Shown here: one piece after another, positions 12,031 through 25,400 of the stretch
Numbering within the stretch: the first letter of the stretch is position 1
How the letters are laid out: the number at the start of each line of letters is the position of its first letter
From: Phymorhynchus buccinoides
Taxonomy: Eukaryota > Mollusca > Gastropoda > Neogastropoda > Raphitomidae
Reading direction: 5' to 3'
Assembly: GCA_017654935.2 (NCBI GenBank)
Contig: CM065704.1
Span: 20,681,308-20,745,307 of the forward strand
DNA length: 64,000 nucleotides
The notes under the pieces: model-generated
Database searches by the model: none
What the model was told of the DNA's origin: nothing
Seen by the model: only the letters and a program-made list of their open reading frames with translations
Translations under genes and position numbers: made by a program

Positions 12031-14400
12031 TCCCCTACCTTTTGTCGAATAAATAGTTCCCCTACCTTATTTGTGAAAAGTTCCCCTACCTTATTTGTGA
12101 ATAACTAGTTCCCCTACCTTATTTGTGAATAAATAGTTCCCCTACCTTATTTGTGAATAAATAGTTCCCCTACCTTATTTGTGAATAAATAGTTCCCCTA
12201 CCTTATTTGTGAATAACTAGTTCCCCTACCTTATTTGTGAATAACTAGTTCCCCTACCTTATTTGTGAATAACTAATTCCCTTACCTTATTTGTGAATAA
12301 ATAACCTTATAGTTCCCCTACCTTATTTGTTAATAACTAGTTCCCCTACCTTATTTGTGAATAAATAGTTCCCCTACCTTATTTGTGAATAAATAGTTCC
12401 CCTACCTTATTTGTGAATAACTAGTTCCCCTACCTTATTTGTGAATAAATAGTTCCCCTACCTTATTTGTGAATAACTAGTTCCCCTACCTTATTTGTGA
12501 ATAAATAGTTCCCTTACCTTATTTGTGAATAAATAGTTCCCCTACCTTATTTGTGAATAACTAGTTCCCCTACCTTATTTGTGAATAAATAGTTCCCCTA
12601 CCTTATTTGTGAATAACTAGTTCCCCTACCTTATTTGTGAATAAATAGTTCCCCTACCTTATTTGTGAATAACTAGTTCCCCTACCTTATTTGTGAATAA
12701 ATAGTTCCCCTACCTTATTTGTGAATAACTAGTTCCCCTACCTTATTTGTGAATAACTAGTTCCCCTACCTTATTTGTGAATAACTAGTTCCCCTACCTT
12801 ATTTGTGAATAACCCCCTACCTTATTTGTGAATAACTAGTTCCCCTACCTTATTTGTGAATAACTAGTTCCCCTACCTTATTTGTGAATAAATAGTTCCC
12901 CTACCTTATTTGTGAATAAATAGTTCCCCTACCTTATTTGTGAATAACTAGTTCCCCTACCTTATTTGTGAATAACTAGTTCCCCTACCTTATTTGTGAA
13001 TAACTAGTTCCCCTACCTTATTTGTGAATAACTAGTTCCCCTACCTTATTTGTGAATAACTAGTTCCCCTACCTTATTTGTGAATAACTAGTTCCCCTAC
13101 CTTATTTGTGAATAACTAGTTCCCCTACCTTATTTGTGAATAACTAGTTCCCCTACCTTATTTGTGAATAACTAGTTCCCCTACCTTATTTGTGAATAAC
13201 TAGTTCCCCTACCTTATTTGTGAATAAATAGTTCCCCTACCTTATTTGTGAATAACTAATTCCTTTACCTTATTTGTGAATAAATAGTTCCCCTACCTTA
13301 TTTGTGAATAACTAATTCCTTTACCTTATTTGTGAATAAATAGTTCCCCTACCTTATTTGTGAATAACTAGTTCCCCTACCTTATTTGTGAATAACTAGT
13401 TCCCCTACCTTATTTGTGAATAACTACCTTATTCCTTTACCTTATTTGTGAATAAATAGTTCCCCTACCTTATTTGTGAATAACTAGTTCCCCTACCTTA
13501 TTTGTGAATAACTAGTTCCCCTACCTTATTTGTGAATAACTAGTTCCCCTACCTTATTTGTGAATAACTAGTTCCCCTACCTTATTTGTGAATAACTAGT
13601 TCCCCTACCTTATTTGTGAATAACTAGTTCCCCTACCTTATTTGTGAATAACTAGTTCCCCTACCTTATTTGTGAATAAATAGTTCCCTTACCTTATTTG
13701 TGAATAACTAGTTCCCCTACCTTATTTGTGAATAAATAGTTCCCTTACCTTATTTGTGAATAACTAGTTCCCCTACCTTATTTGTGAATAACTAGTTCCC
13801 CTACCTTATTTGTGAATAACTAGTTCCCCTACCTTCCCCTTACCTTATTTGTGAATAAATAGTTCCCCTACCTTATTTGTGAATAAATAGTTCCCCTACC
13901 TTATTTGTGAATAAATAGTTCCCTTACCTTATTTGTGAATAACTAGTTCCCCTACCTTATTTGTGAATAACTAGTTCCCTTACCTTATTTGTGAATAACT
14001 AATTCCTTTACCTTATTTGTGAATAAATAGTTCCCCTACCTTATTTGTGAATAAATAGTTCCCCTACCTTATTTGTGAATAACTAGTTCCCTTACCTTAT
14101 TTGTGAATAAATAGTTCCCCTACCTTATTTGTTAATAACTAGTTCCCCTACCTTATTTGTGAATAACTAGTTCCCCTACCTTATTTGTGAATAACTAGTT
14201 CCCCTACCTTATTTGTGAATAACTAATTCCCTTACCTTATTTGTTAATAAATAGTTCCCCTACCTTATTTGTTAATAACTAGTTCCCCTACCTTATTTGT
14301 GAATAACTAGTTCCCCTACCTTATTTGTGAATAACTAATTCCCTTACCTTATTTGTGAATAAATAGTTCCCCTACCTTATTTGTGAATAACTAGTTCCCC
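12031..14400. repeat. Satellite array, 28-bp unit, roughly 80 copies
   Basis: Head-to-tail copies of a 28-bp unit built from AGTTCCCCTACCTTATTTG plus TGAATAACT. Two main variants alternate, ending ...ATAACTAG or ...ATAAATAG, with minor forms having TTCCCTTACC or TTCCTTTACC. Occasional partial units occur near 12301, 12806, 13425 and 13831. There is no spacer between units and no coding content. Confidence 0.97.
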
Positions 14401-15468
14401 TTTTTGATTTGCCGTCCAAGCACTGATACCCGATTTCCCCCTATTTTTATTGTGACAACGCAAGTGAGCACGTAGGGAAAGGGGGCAAATATGGAACATT
14501 TTTTTCAAAGTCCAGTAACACAAAAGCAGAGGAGAGTTTCATAACGTTGTACATGGCTTTTAATATGCAATGTGTCCGTGCATGTTCAAACAAAACAACA
14601 GTTTCCTGACATTAGATATAACTGAGTAATTGAACGTTTTGTGAAAACTTAAAATGCTGGCAATATGAAACACCAGTAAGCAATATGAAATAGGACTGGT
14701 GTCTAAAATTAAACACATTTATAACATTTACCTTCCATTTATTCAATGAAAGAAACAATCATCCTTCAGTTTAACATCAAGCAAAAGCAAATTGATTTTA
14801 CAATTCCCAAATGCACATTGACGATCAAACGCATGTTTCATAATATGAAACATTGCAAAGCATTGTTCCTTCTAACTTTGAAAACCATGTCCATAATTAA
14901 AGTGTGTGTGTGTGTGTTTTTCATATATACCTCTACATGTGTTTCATATTAGCCCGGGTTTTCACCCTATTTTGAACATGACAATTTGCTGCCATTCTCA
15001 GTGCTTGCTTTCGGTTAGATCAAACTCTGCCAGGTTTCAGATTATTCCTTTCACTTACAATAGGGATAATATGTTCTTCAATCTACGTGTTCTTTCCCCA
15101 TTACCACAAGGATTTATGGATGTGTGCCTTAGCCAGCCATGGTTAAAAATAAACTTTCACTCACCTTTTGGCGGCATTTCCTTTTTTCGCCATCTTTACA
15201 TGCGTCACGAGTTCAGGGGAAGTAAGACTTGAAATACATTAGAAAATCTGCAATATTGTTATTTCCCTTTTTGAGATATGGGGGTGTTTCAAATTACACA
15301 CCGTTTCATATATGCCCCCTTTCCTCTACACTGCTCCAGCTACTTGGGACATTTTGCCAGAAAACAGACTTGTGCAGAGTTCAGTTGGTCTCCTATCCAC
15401 CTAGTTTTCTGACTTAGTTCCTTGCGACTTTGTCCTATTATTTTATGTGAAGCTTTGGCGAAGTGGAA

Positions 15469-15499
<31 letters not shown>

Positions 15500-15820
15500 G
15501 CAAATCTAGAAAGTTGAAGATGCTCAAGAGTTCGCAGAGGGCGCTATTTTCGACATACCCAAGTCAACCTTGACTGGTGCCATAACCGTTTGATTTGAAA
15601 GAATATGAAAGTGTGCGTGTTCTAGTTAGGGAAACCTCTAAAATCTGGACTAGCCAGAAGGAGGGTGCACACAGCCAGTTCTCCACATTGCAAAATATAA
15701 TGAGGCCCTCGTAATCAATACAATCTACCTGTCATTTTGAATTTTGTTGCCCTTCATCCCACTTTTCTTTCAAACATTTTGGATTAGTGTAGATTTTCAT
15801 CAACGAAGAATTCTTGCTTT
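14401..15820. other. No gene recognised; contains a G30 run
   Basis: Mixed unique-looking sequence with short open frames that I do not consider genes. A homopolymer of 30 G lies at 15469-15498, a likely assembly-fragile site. The inverted copy has an interrupted C/T version around 27740-27760. Confidence 0.5.
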
Positions 15821-15823
15821 GTG

Positions 15824-15869
<46 letters not shown>

Positions 15870-15944
15870 GTGTGTGTGTGTGTGTGCCGTGTCGTGTGCG
15901 AGTGTGTGTGTGTGTGTGTGTGTGTGCGTGTGCGTGTGCGTGTG

Positions 15945-15987
<43 letters not shown>

Positions 15988-16012
15988 GCGCGCGCGCGCG
16001 TGTGTGTGTGTG
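15821..16012. repeat. (GT)n microsatellite with GC interruptions
   Basis: Long alternating GT tract with CGTGTGCG variants and a (GC)4-5 core near 15985-16000. It is followed by a CA-rich segment (16083-16114), so the region could fold. All Cys/Val- and Thr/His-rich frames here are artefacts. Confidence 0.97.
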
Positions 16013-16396
16013 ACAGTACACAGAGGCACACACACGCATGCATACATCAACATGCATAACGCACGCGTCTACGTGCACATTGTGCTAGCACACACACACA
16101 CACACACACACACACCGTACACACGGTGGTCTCACACCACACAAAAAAATATAACTCAGTAAGTTTAATTGCTCTCTCTCGCTGCCATCTCAATGAGTTT
16201 AGATTCCATTTCATGGCGAGTCATTGACAACCTTCAATGTCGCCAATTCCTTGAAAGTGTGTTTTGACATAATCAAGATGCTCACTTCAAACCATTTATT
16301 TTTTTACCTTCAAACTTTTTAACTTTTTTAGCAACAATAATTACTCTTGAAATGGAAAAAGAAGTGGAGAGGAATGGAAGCGTAGGAGTGATGCCG

Positions 16397-16557
16397 GTGT
16401 GTGTGTGTGTGTGTGTGTGTCAGTGTGTGTGTGTGTGTGTGTGTGTGTTCGTCTGTCTGTGTGTGTGTGTGTGTGTGTGTGTGAATGTGTATGCGCCTGT
16501 CTGTCTGTGTGTGTGTGTGTGTCTGTCTGTGTGCGTGTGTGTCTGTCTGTGTGTGTG
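16397..16557. repeat. (GT)n/(CTGT)n microsatellite
   Basis: GT dinucleotides interspersed with GTCTGTCTGT blocks, non-coding. It ends directly at the TACAGTCGACGACGG terminus of the next repeat. Confidence 0.95.
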
Positions 16558-16560
16558 ATT

Positions 16561-16740
16561 TACAGTCGACGACGGTTTACAACGAAACGCCAGGGACACT
16601 CAAAAGTGCTCCGTTATAACCGTCATTCACTGTAGCCTATCCGTCGCGACGGTTATAACAAATTTCTAAAAGGTTGATTCGTAATAATCCATCGTGTCGG
16701 CTATAGCAAATTTCTATCCGATGTTTTGTAATATCCGGCG
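16561..16740. mobile_element. MITE-like TTATAAC-rich element, copy 1
   Basis: It begins TACAGTCGACGACGGTTTAC and contains repeated GTTATAAC words and CATTCACTGTA. A diverged copy occurs at 17170-17300. The TA-CAGTCGA start and internal CACTGTA suggest a non-autonomous DNA transposon with TA duplication, by analogy. Ends are uncertain. Confidence 0.35.
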
Positions 16741-17169
16741 TGTGTAAGTGTGAAAATGTACCAGCATACAAAAGTAGATAAGCCAGATAAACGCATGCGT
16801 GCAGCTACACAAAAGGAAAAACCCTGAAAGGCCGGGGTCCATGGGTACTGAAGAAAAATAATTGATTTATGAAGGTATTTTAGTTTGCTTTTTCCACAAT
16901 TTATACAAATGCTTATTTTAAAGTGTTTGAAAAAATACAGTAGACACACAAAGATCTTGTTTGACCATTTTTTTTAAAAAGGAACTTCCTTTTCTGGTAA
17001 AATTCAAAAACATGACATCTTTGTATACCAGGAAAGGTGGCACCCATGTAAACGTTGTTAACAATGTATAAAATGTGCCAGAATGTTTTCACTACTTTCC
17101 TAACGATGCTGCTATAGCATGCAAAATGATATTAATGTTCGCTTGTGCACGCATATATGTGTGCACGTA

Positions 17170-17300
17170 CAGTCAACGACGTTTATAACAAAATGCCAGA
17201 GACATTTAAAACTACTTCGTTATAACCGGCATTCACTGTATCCGACGTGACTGTTATAACGAATTTCTGTCAGATCGGCGATTCGTTATATTCAGCGTGT
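17170..17300. mobile_element. MITE-like TTATAAC-rich element, copy 2
   Basis: It starts ACAGTCAACGACGTTTATAA and again carries CGTTATAACCGGCATTCACT and a later TTCGTTATATTCAGCG. It is the same family as the copy at 16561, clearly diverged and non-coding. Confidence 0.35.
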
Positions 17301-18286
17301 TTCCAAAACATGGCTTTAAATTAATGTAAGCCGATCACATAAGCCTATATTGCAATTTGAAGGTTTAAAAATGATAGTAAGAAAAAAAAGGTGAACAAAA
17401 TTCATTGTCATTCTGAAGAGTTCAGAAGGAATGGTTGTCACAGCGCCACATATAGTGTCTGTGCAGGAAGGGCTGGGGCGCTTTCTGTGCTGATGGTTTA
17501 CTGCTTCACACTGCTATGTCACTAGAGTATGAACCACAAAGCTAAAAATAGAGAGCAGCCATTGGCCGCGTTTTATGCTGCCAAAGGGGCGCCATGTTGT
17601 TATTAGTATTGTGCCACTCCCACCGCAGCAGCAGTAGCAACACATGTACCGTAGGCGGTCAGTGTGTTATGACTAACACGTACATGAAGGCATTTCTCCT
17701 CGCATTGCAGCCACGTGCTTCAGAAAACACGTTTGTGAGTATAATTTTCTTTAATTTCTTTTTTGTATCTTTTTAGTTTGTTAGCCGTTCCATTTAATGA
17801 TTGTTCTTTACTTTATGATGCTTCAGTTTGTCAAGCAGCACAACGCTGTCACTGATGATCACTGGAAGGTACGTTCGAAAAACCTTCAGCAAGCTGATCC
17901 TGTTCAAAAATCAGTAGTTTCTCTTGTTCTTGCTGTCTTTATCTTGTTTTGATGAGACACTGGGCTTGTTCTCTTTGGCTGTTTTGTGAATCATCCGACA
18001 GTTGAATTTATGTGGCAGAACTTTTGTTCTGACAATACGGTTCTTCTGCTTGTAAACACAAATACCTAGTCATACTTCGTACATTGTAGCATTTGAAATA
18101 TAAAGAGCAAGGAGGAGGAAGGGGGGGGGGGGGAGACGCGAGCAAGACAAAAAGAGGGAATGAAGCGGGGTTAGCAGGCGTTTTGTTTTCTTTTTTGATA
18201 GGCCTGAAAGGGTTTTAAGGCGGACAAGAATGGGAGTTGTGCTAATCCAAATGGTTTCCTGGAAAAGCAGACTGGTGAAAAAGGGG

Positions 18287-18318
<32 letters not shown>

Positions 18319-20735
18319 GCGTGCGCGTGCGTGCGTGCGTGGCGTGGAGGGGGGATTCAAATGGTGCTCAGTATTTGTTGCATGTTACATAACACAGACA
18401 AGGCTTTATTGTATGTACCATGTCATTGTTACTAATTGTGATATGTTGTGAATAGCTACAACATTTGTTCAGTAAACGTACATACCTACGCATAACAGCT
18501 TTAATTTGTCTTTCATGCCTTTTTGTTCGTACGAAGCTTTGTAGTGGTGGACCTAAGGATGCGCTCGCACAGGAAGCATTGAGCACGCAAGCATGGATTT
18601 CTGGCAATCACTACTTACATTGAGAACAGTACACTGCACAAAAGGTCAGGGAAGAAAGATACAATCTCAGAGAAAGAGGTCACAAAGAAAATGTCAGAGA
18701 GTAGTTAGAGAGTGTACGGGGGGTTTCGAGTCTTCTAGAGAGTACAGTCGTCTAGCCGTTGGTACTGACATCACTCTGTGCTCGTGTCTGTAGACTCGTT
18801 TAGCAGGTGAGAAGGAGGTTCCTTTTTTTCATCAGGTTCAACGGACAGCATACAGTACAATGTTTCCGTTCCAATATTATATTTTTGTTTCTGGTTCCTG
18901 ACGATACTACGCCTTTTCAGTTGTGATACTAATTATGTTTGTGACATATGACTGCTAAGATGCATAATTATGTTTCACATTTTACTGTCGAGCTATTCCT
19001 TTCTGTCGCTATTCCTTCTCTGTTCTCACTCTTGTTCGTTCGGATATGACCCCATTTAAGGCTACCAGTACGTGTATGCGTGTGGTATATTTTACACTCT
19101 TATTGATCTTCTTTTCTTTCTTTCTTGTGTGGGGGTGGGAGTGGGTTGTTTCTTTATTGGAGTCAATAAAAGCAGGCGGGGTTTTGGTATTCAGTTTTGA
19201 AACATATCAACATAATATCATTGGGCCCATATCATCAGCCAGCAAAATATATTCGGAACATTTCACTTTAACCTTGTGATTGCACTGCTCCAAGAACATT
19301 CATCTCTCGTCTTACAATTAATTTGGGTCGAATGAGCGTGTTGTTCTTATTTGAATATCAAACATGTTGATATCAATTAATGTTTTACCTTTTATTTGTT
19401 GCATGCTTACATCACCATCATCTTCGCCATGCACCATCATCATAATCATTGTCATTAACAATGATCATCATCGTCATCATTATTGCAAGGCCTGCTATAT
19501 ATCTGTCATTGTGAATGAAATTGAAAAGAATACGTATCAAGTTTATTGCTTTGTCTTGTCTTGATTTACAAGAATTTTGAAAGTAGATGTGATGTTTCAG
19601 TCTCTCACTCTCTCTCTCTCTCACAACACACACACACACACACAAGCGCGCTTGCAAACGCACACACACACACACAGAGCGCGCACGCGCACATTTTTTG
19701 CTGCAAACTGTTAGTTTGATTGTCTATCTATCTATCACACACACATACGCGTGCGCATACACACACATAGAGGCACGCGCGTACGGATTTCAGCACCAAA
19801 CAATTTGTTTCTCTCTGCAGTTTCTCTTTTCTTTCTCTCTCTCTCACCCTTTCCTCTATCTCACCCACACCCCCACCGACACACACAAGCGCGGCACACG
19901 CACATTTTACCTGAAGTACTAGTTTGTTGTCTCTGTCTCTCACACACACACACGATATATAATATAATGTTAAAACGCGTGCATAACGAACTCACACACT
20001 CTCTTTCTACTATCAAACTCTCTTTCTACTATCAACAGAGTATAAACAGCACCCAGTTAGCGGCGCCAAGATCCTACACATGGCCGATCCCAACTGTCTG
20101 CTGTGGCATCAGTTTTACTGTGTAGTTTACTGCTGGCTCGCGCAGTCTTTTCTCTACGTCGGTGGTATGAACTGGTAGGGGGGAAATTTTATATTCCTAC
20201 TATTCACTCTACATTAATGACTGGCTTCGGATTCTGCATCCTGACAAACCAGGGTGTGGTTGTTAGTTGGCACTTTGATGAGCAGCCATCAATGCCACTG
20301 TAAAATCCCAAAATATGGGGAAAAGAAAACTAAAGTTGTGCATAACATCAAAGACACTCAAAGGACTATTATCATGTGACGTCAGCGCTTGATGTCTCGT
20401 ATCGAAAGTAAAGCTCCGACTGTTGGTGACAGAACTTCCCTTTCAGCTGTGTGTTCAAGTTTTGAACGGGATAGGTCTAAATTCTGCTGTGATATCGCTT
20501 GGATATTTCCGTTGTAAACTTTTATCATGATGCCAGGAAAGCTTGTTGCTACCGTGGGGTGTCCGGCAAGCAAACTTAGACACAGGTGATTACATTTTAC
20601 ACATTGAAAAAGCCACAAATCGAGTTGCTGTCATCAGTTTACATACAGAGAGAGAGAGAGAGAGACAGAGCGTGAGCGAGAGAGAGAGAGGAGGAGGTGG
20701 TGTGATAATTTGCAGGCCCATGGATCAGCACCCGG
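17301..20735. other. No gene recognised; several microsatellites
   Basis: Contains (GT)n with GC at 18284-18342, a CAT/ATC-rich stretch at 19410-19485, CT/CA tracts at 19600-19690 and 19735-19955, and a GA tract at 20646-20690. A short open stretch at 17594-17743 followed by a GTGAGT could be an exon, but no protein family is recognisable. Nothing else was seen. Confidence 0.45.
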
Positions 20736-21148
20736 TAAAGGTAAAGATGTGCCACCCGCCCCTGCATTTCTCTGTTGATTGTATTTTTCCGTTTTTGCCT
20801 TTTCTTACCATACATAAAGCTGTATTTTAGGACATTTTTTTTAGCTATAACCTTTTTTGGAATACTAACCCTAAGCCCTAACCTTAACCCTATCCCTAAC
20901 CCCTAACCTTACCCCCCACCGTATAAGACGGAAAAACGCAACGAACCCCAACTGTGACAAATCGCTGTGTACTGTGCAGTACATAGTGTGGGGGGTAGGG
21001 TTAGGTTTAGGGATAGGGTTACTATTCCAAAAAGGTTATTAGCTAAAATGTTCCTAAAATACACTTTATGTATGGTAAGAAAGGCAAAAAACGGAAACAT
21101 AAGAATTAACCGAGAAATGCAGGGGGGGGTGACACATCTTTACCTTTA
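20736..21148. mobile_element. Fold-back element with telomere-like inner repeats
   Basis: The arms at 20736-20919 and 20987-21148 are long reverse complements. The outer part carries TAAAGGTAAAGATGTG against CACATCTTTACCTTTA, then CATACATAAAG and TTTGGAATA. The inner part has degenerate CCTAACCCTAA words on the left and TTAGGGATAGGG on the right. The loop of about 67 bp is unique. There is no ORF. It fits a fold-back or long-TIR MITE; the TAACCC words resemble telomere repeats but are too degenerate to be a telomere. Confidence 0.7.
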
Positions 21149-21159
21149 ACAGCAACCTC

Positions 21160-21720
21160 TATTCATGTTAATTTATTTATTAATACTATATTTACAATTA
21201 ATAAATATATTAATATTTAATTTTTATATTATTAGTTAATTAATACTTTATTTTTTAATTATTAATTTCATTTATTCACCACTTATAAAAAAAAATAAAA
21301 AAAAAAAAAAAAAAACAAAACAAAAAAAAAAAAAAAAAAAACAAAAAAAAAAAATTAATTAATAAATTTATTTTTTAATGAAGTAAATTAATTTATTAAA
21401 TTATAAAAAAAAAAAAAAAAATTTTAATTAAAAATTTATTTTTTAATTAATTAATTAATTTATTAAATTATAAAAAAACAAAATTAAAATAAATTTATTT
21501 TCTTAATTAATTAATTAATTATTAAATTATAAAAAAAAAAAAAATATAATTAATAATTTTGATTCAATAAATAAAGTTATTAATTACTTATTTTTTAGGT
21601 ATGTTATTTATTGAGTTCTTTATTTATTACTTTTTGAGATTATAATTAATTAATTAATTAGTTTATCTATTAAATTATTTATTTCTAAATATATGATTTA
21701 TTTTGAATGAATTTATGGGT
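21160..21720. repeat. Extremely AT-rich low-complexity tract
   Basis: TTAATTAAT-type words and A-homopolymers dominate. It precedes a T/G-rich run-out and then the N gap, so contig B probably ends where the assembler lost confidence. Confidence 0.85.
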
Positions 21721-21960
21721 AATGTTATTGAATGGTTTAGTGGGGAGAGTGATGAAATTCATGGTTGGATGGAGTGTGGGGAAAAAAGGATTAATGGTTT
21801 GTTAGGAAGTAATGATTAGTTGGTAAGGTGGGAAAGTAATTAATGACAAGACTGAAGGGATGGTAGGGGGGAGTTGGAGTGGATGGTGGTATGTCTTAAG
21901 TAAGGTAGGGTATTGATAGGAGATGTATTGTAATTTATGATGTTGAATGTGGTGTAAGGC

Positions 21961-22460
21961 NNNNNNNNNNNNNNNNNNNNNNNNNNNNNNNNNNNNNNNN
22001 NNNNNNNNNNNNNNNNNNNNNNNNNNNNNNNNNNNNNNNNNNNNNNNNNNNNNNNNNNNNNNNNNNNNNNNNNNNNNNNNNNNNNNNNNNNNNNNNNNNN
22101 NNNNNNNNNNNNNNNNNNNNNNNNNNNNNNNNNNNNNNNNNNNNNNNNNNNNNNNNNNNNNNNNNNNNNNNNNNNNNNNNNNNNNNNNNNNNNNNNNNNN
22201 NNNNNNNNNNNNNNNNNNNNNNNNNNNNNNNNNNNNNNNNNNNNNNNNNNNNNNNNNNNNNNNNNNNNNNNNNNNNNNNNNNNNNNNNNNNNNNNNNNNN
22301 NNNNNNNNNNNNNNNNNNNNNNNNNNNNNNNNNNNNNNNNNNNNNNNNNNNNNNNNNNNNNNNNNNNNNNNNNNNNNNNNNNNNNNNNNNNNNNNNNNNN
22401 NNNNNNNNNNNNNNNNNNNNNNNNNNNNNNNNNNNNNNNNNNNNNNNNNNNNNNNNNNNN
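21961..22460. other. Assembly gap, exactly 500 N
   Basis: A placeholder run of 500 N between contig B and its inverted copy, contig C. Confidence 0.99.
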
Positions 22461-25400
22461 ATTTGTGGCTTTTTTCAATGTGTAAAATGTATCACTGTGT
22501 CCTAAGTTTGCTATGCCGGACACCCCACGGTTATCAACATGCAGTTTCCCTGACTGATAAAAGTTTCCAACTGAAATATCCCGTTTATGCAACAAAGTCA
22601 GACTATCACATTTCACAATTGAACACATCGCTGAACCGGAAGTTTCCTTTCGCCAACAGTCGTAGCTTTACTTTCGATAGGTCATCAAGTCGCTGCATTA
22701 TAAAATAGTCCTTTGAGGGTCTTGATGTTATGCACAAACTTTAGTTTTTCTTTTCCCCATATTATGGGATTTTACAGTGCATTGAGCTGCTCATCAAAGT
22801 GCCAACTAACAACCCACCTGGTTGGTCAGGAGGCAGACATCCAGCCAGTCAGACATTAATGTAGAGTGAATAGTATGAATATAAAAATTTTCCCCCCTAC
22901 CAGTTCATACCAAACGCGTAGAGAACAGACTGCGCGAGCCAGCATTACACATACACAGTAAAACTGATTCCACCAAAGCCAGACAGTGGGATCGGCATGC
23001 TTTGTAGGATCTTGGGCGCCGCTAACTGGAGTTGCTGTTTATACTCGGAAAATATGAATAGTAGAAATATAGTTGATAGTAGAAAGGAGTGTGTGCGTTC
23101 CTTATGCACGCGTTTTAACATTTTTATGGTTTAGTGTGTGTGAGAGAGAGACTCAACCTATTCTATCATTAAAATGTGCTGTGCGTAGCCGCTTGTGATG
23201 TGTCTGTGTGGGTGTTGTTGGATAATAGAGAAAGGTGATAGAGAGAGAAAGAAAGAGAAACTGCAGATTGTGGGGGGAAGAAAACAAATTGATTTGGGCT
23301 GAATTACCGTACAAGACGCGTGCCTCTATGATGTAGTGTATGCGCCGACGTATGTGTTTGTGCTAATAGATAGACAATCAAACTACAGTTTGCAAGCAAA
23401 AATGTGCGCGTGACGTCGCTCTTTGTGTGTGCGTGCGCATCAGCGTGTGTGTGGTGTGTGTTGTTTGTGTAGAGAAGAGAGAGAATAAGAGTTTCGTATT
23501 ACTGAAACATCACATCTACTTCAAAAATTCTTGAAAGTCAAGACAAGAACCCAAAGCATAACTTTGATACGTATTCGTTTTCAATTTCAGTTCACAATGA
23601 CAGATATAATAGCAGCCTTGCATAATGATGAGATGCTGATCATTGTTATGACAATGATTCTGAATGTGTGCATGGGGCGAAGATTATGGTGATGTTTTAA
23701 AAGCATGCCAAACACAAATAAAAGTTAAAAACATCATTGATAGTCAACATTTTTTGTGATATTCAACTAAGAACACACACCATATACGACCCAAATTAGA
23801 TTTGTCCGACGAGAGATGAATGTTCTTGGAGCAAGTGCATCACAAGGGTTTAAAGTGTAAATGTTCGAATAATTTTTGCTGGCTGATGATTATGGGCCCA
23901 TGAGATTATGTTTGATATGTTTCAAACTGAATACCAAAACCCCGCCTGCTTTATTGACTCCAATAAAGAAACAAACCCACAGCAACCCGCCACAAAAAGA
24001 AAAGAAAAGAAGAGAGATCAATAAGAGTGTAAATATCCACAAACGCATAAACACGTACTGGTAGCCTTAAATGGTCATATCTGAACTAAACAAGAGTGAT
24101 AACAGAGAAAGGAATAGCTTGACATAAGGAATAGCGTGAACAGAAAGGAATAGCTGAGCGAAAGAAACGAAAAAAAAAGGATGAGCTTGACAGTAAGATA
24201 AGTTGTAAACTAATTTATGCATTCTTCAGGCATATATTCATTTATTCCAACAAAATTTCTATCACAACTGAAAAGGGTACTGTATGCTGTCGCTGAAACC
24301 TATGAAAAATACAATAATTATTTTGGTAACCGGAACAAATTTGCACAGTTGCCTCCGTAAATGATGAAAGGGAACTCTTCTCTCTGTCTCTCTCTCTCGC
24401 AAATCTCATCTCCATCAATCTCTCCTCTCTCTCTCTCTCTCAAATCTCGCTCATCTCTCACATCTCTCGATCTCTCTCAATCACCCAATCTCAATCTCTC
24501 TCTCTCGCTCTCTCTCTTATCATAAACTATTTCTAACATATTGGCTTCTTTTGTTGATAGTGCAAATACGAACAAAAAGGGCATGAAAAGAACAAATTAA
24601 AGCTGTTATGCGTAGGTCTGTACGTTTACTGAACAAAATGTTGTAGCTATCACAACATATCAAATTAGTAAACAAGGACGAATGTACTACACTAAAGCCT
24701 TGTCTGTGTTATGGCACATGCAACAATAACTGAGCACCATTGAATCGCACCCCTCCACTCACGCACAAAAAGCGCAAAACGCACGCACTAGACGCACACA
24801 CCACACCAACACCACACCACACAACCTTTTTCCCAGTCTGCTTTTCCAGAAACCATTTGGAATATAAGCACACTCCCCTGTCTTGTCCGCCTTAACAAAA
24901 CCCTTTCAGGGCCTATCAAAAAGAAACAAAACGCCTGCAAACCCCGCTTCATTCCCTCTTTTTTTTGTCTTGCATCGCGTCTCCCCCCCCCCCCCCCCCC
25001 CCCTTCCTCCTCCTTGCTCTATTATATTTCAAATGCTACAATGTACGAAGTATGACTAGTATTTGTGTTTACAAGCAGACAGAACAGTATTGTAAGAAAC
25101 AAAGTTCTGCCACATAAATCAACTGTACGAGATGATTCACAAACACAAGCCAAAAGAGAACAAGCCCAGATGTCTCATCAAAACAAGAAGATAAAGATAG
25201 CAGAACACAGATAACTATTATTTTTGAACGAGCAGCTTGCTGAAGGTTTTTCGAACGTACCTCCAGTGATCATACAGTGACGCGTTTGCTGCTTGACAAA
25301 CGAAGCATCTAAAAGAGAGAACAATCCTTCATGGAACGGCTACAACTTAAAAGATACAAAAAAGAAAGAAAAAAATTTACTCACAACGTGTTTTCTGAGC

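Noticed and set aside
12031..14400. Regular 28-bp repeats resembling a CRISPR array
   Set aside because: Units are head to tail without spacers, the genome is eukaryotic and no cas genes are present. It is a satellite.
15732..16635. Cys-Val- and Thr-His-rich frames suggesting small Cys-rich proteins
   Set aside because: Translations of (GT)n and (CA)n tracts in all frames.
17594..17776. 60-aa frame followed by a GTGAGT donor, also seen inverted at 25340-25558
   Set aside because: Presence in both arms reflects contig duplication, not conservation. No family match, and the second copy is frameshifted.
20860..21020. Possible internal telomere
   Set aside because: The TAACCC-like words are few, degenerate and arranged as part of a longer inverted repeat, so a fold-back element explains them better.
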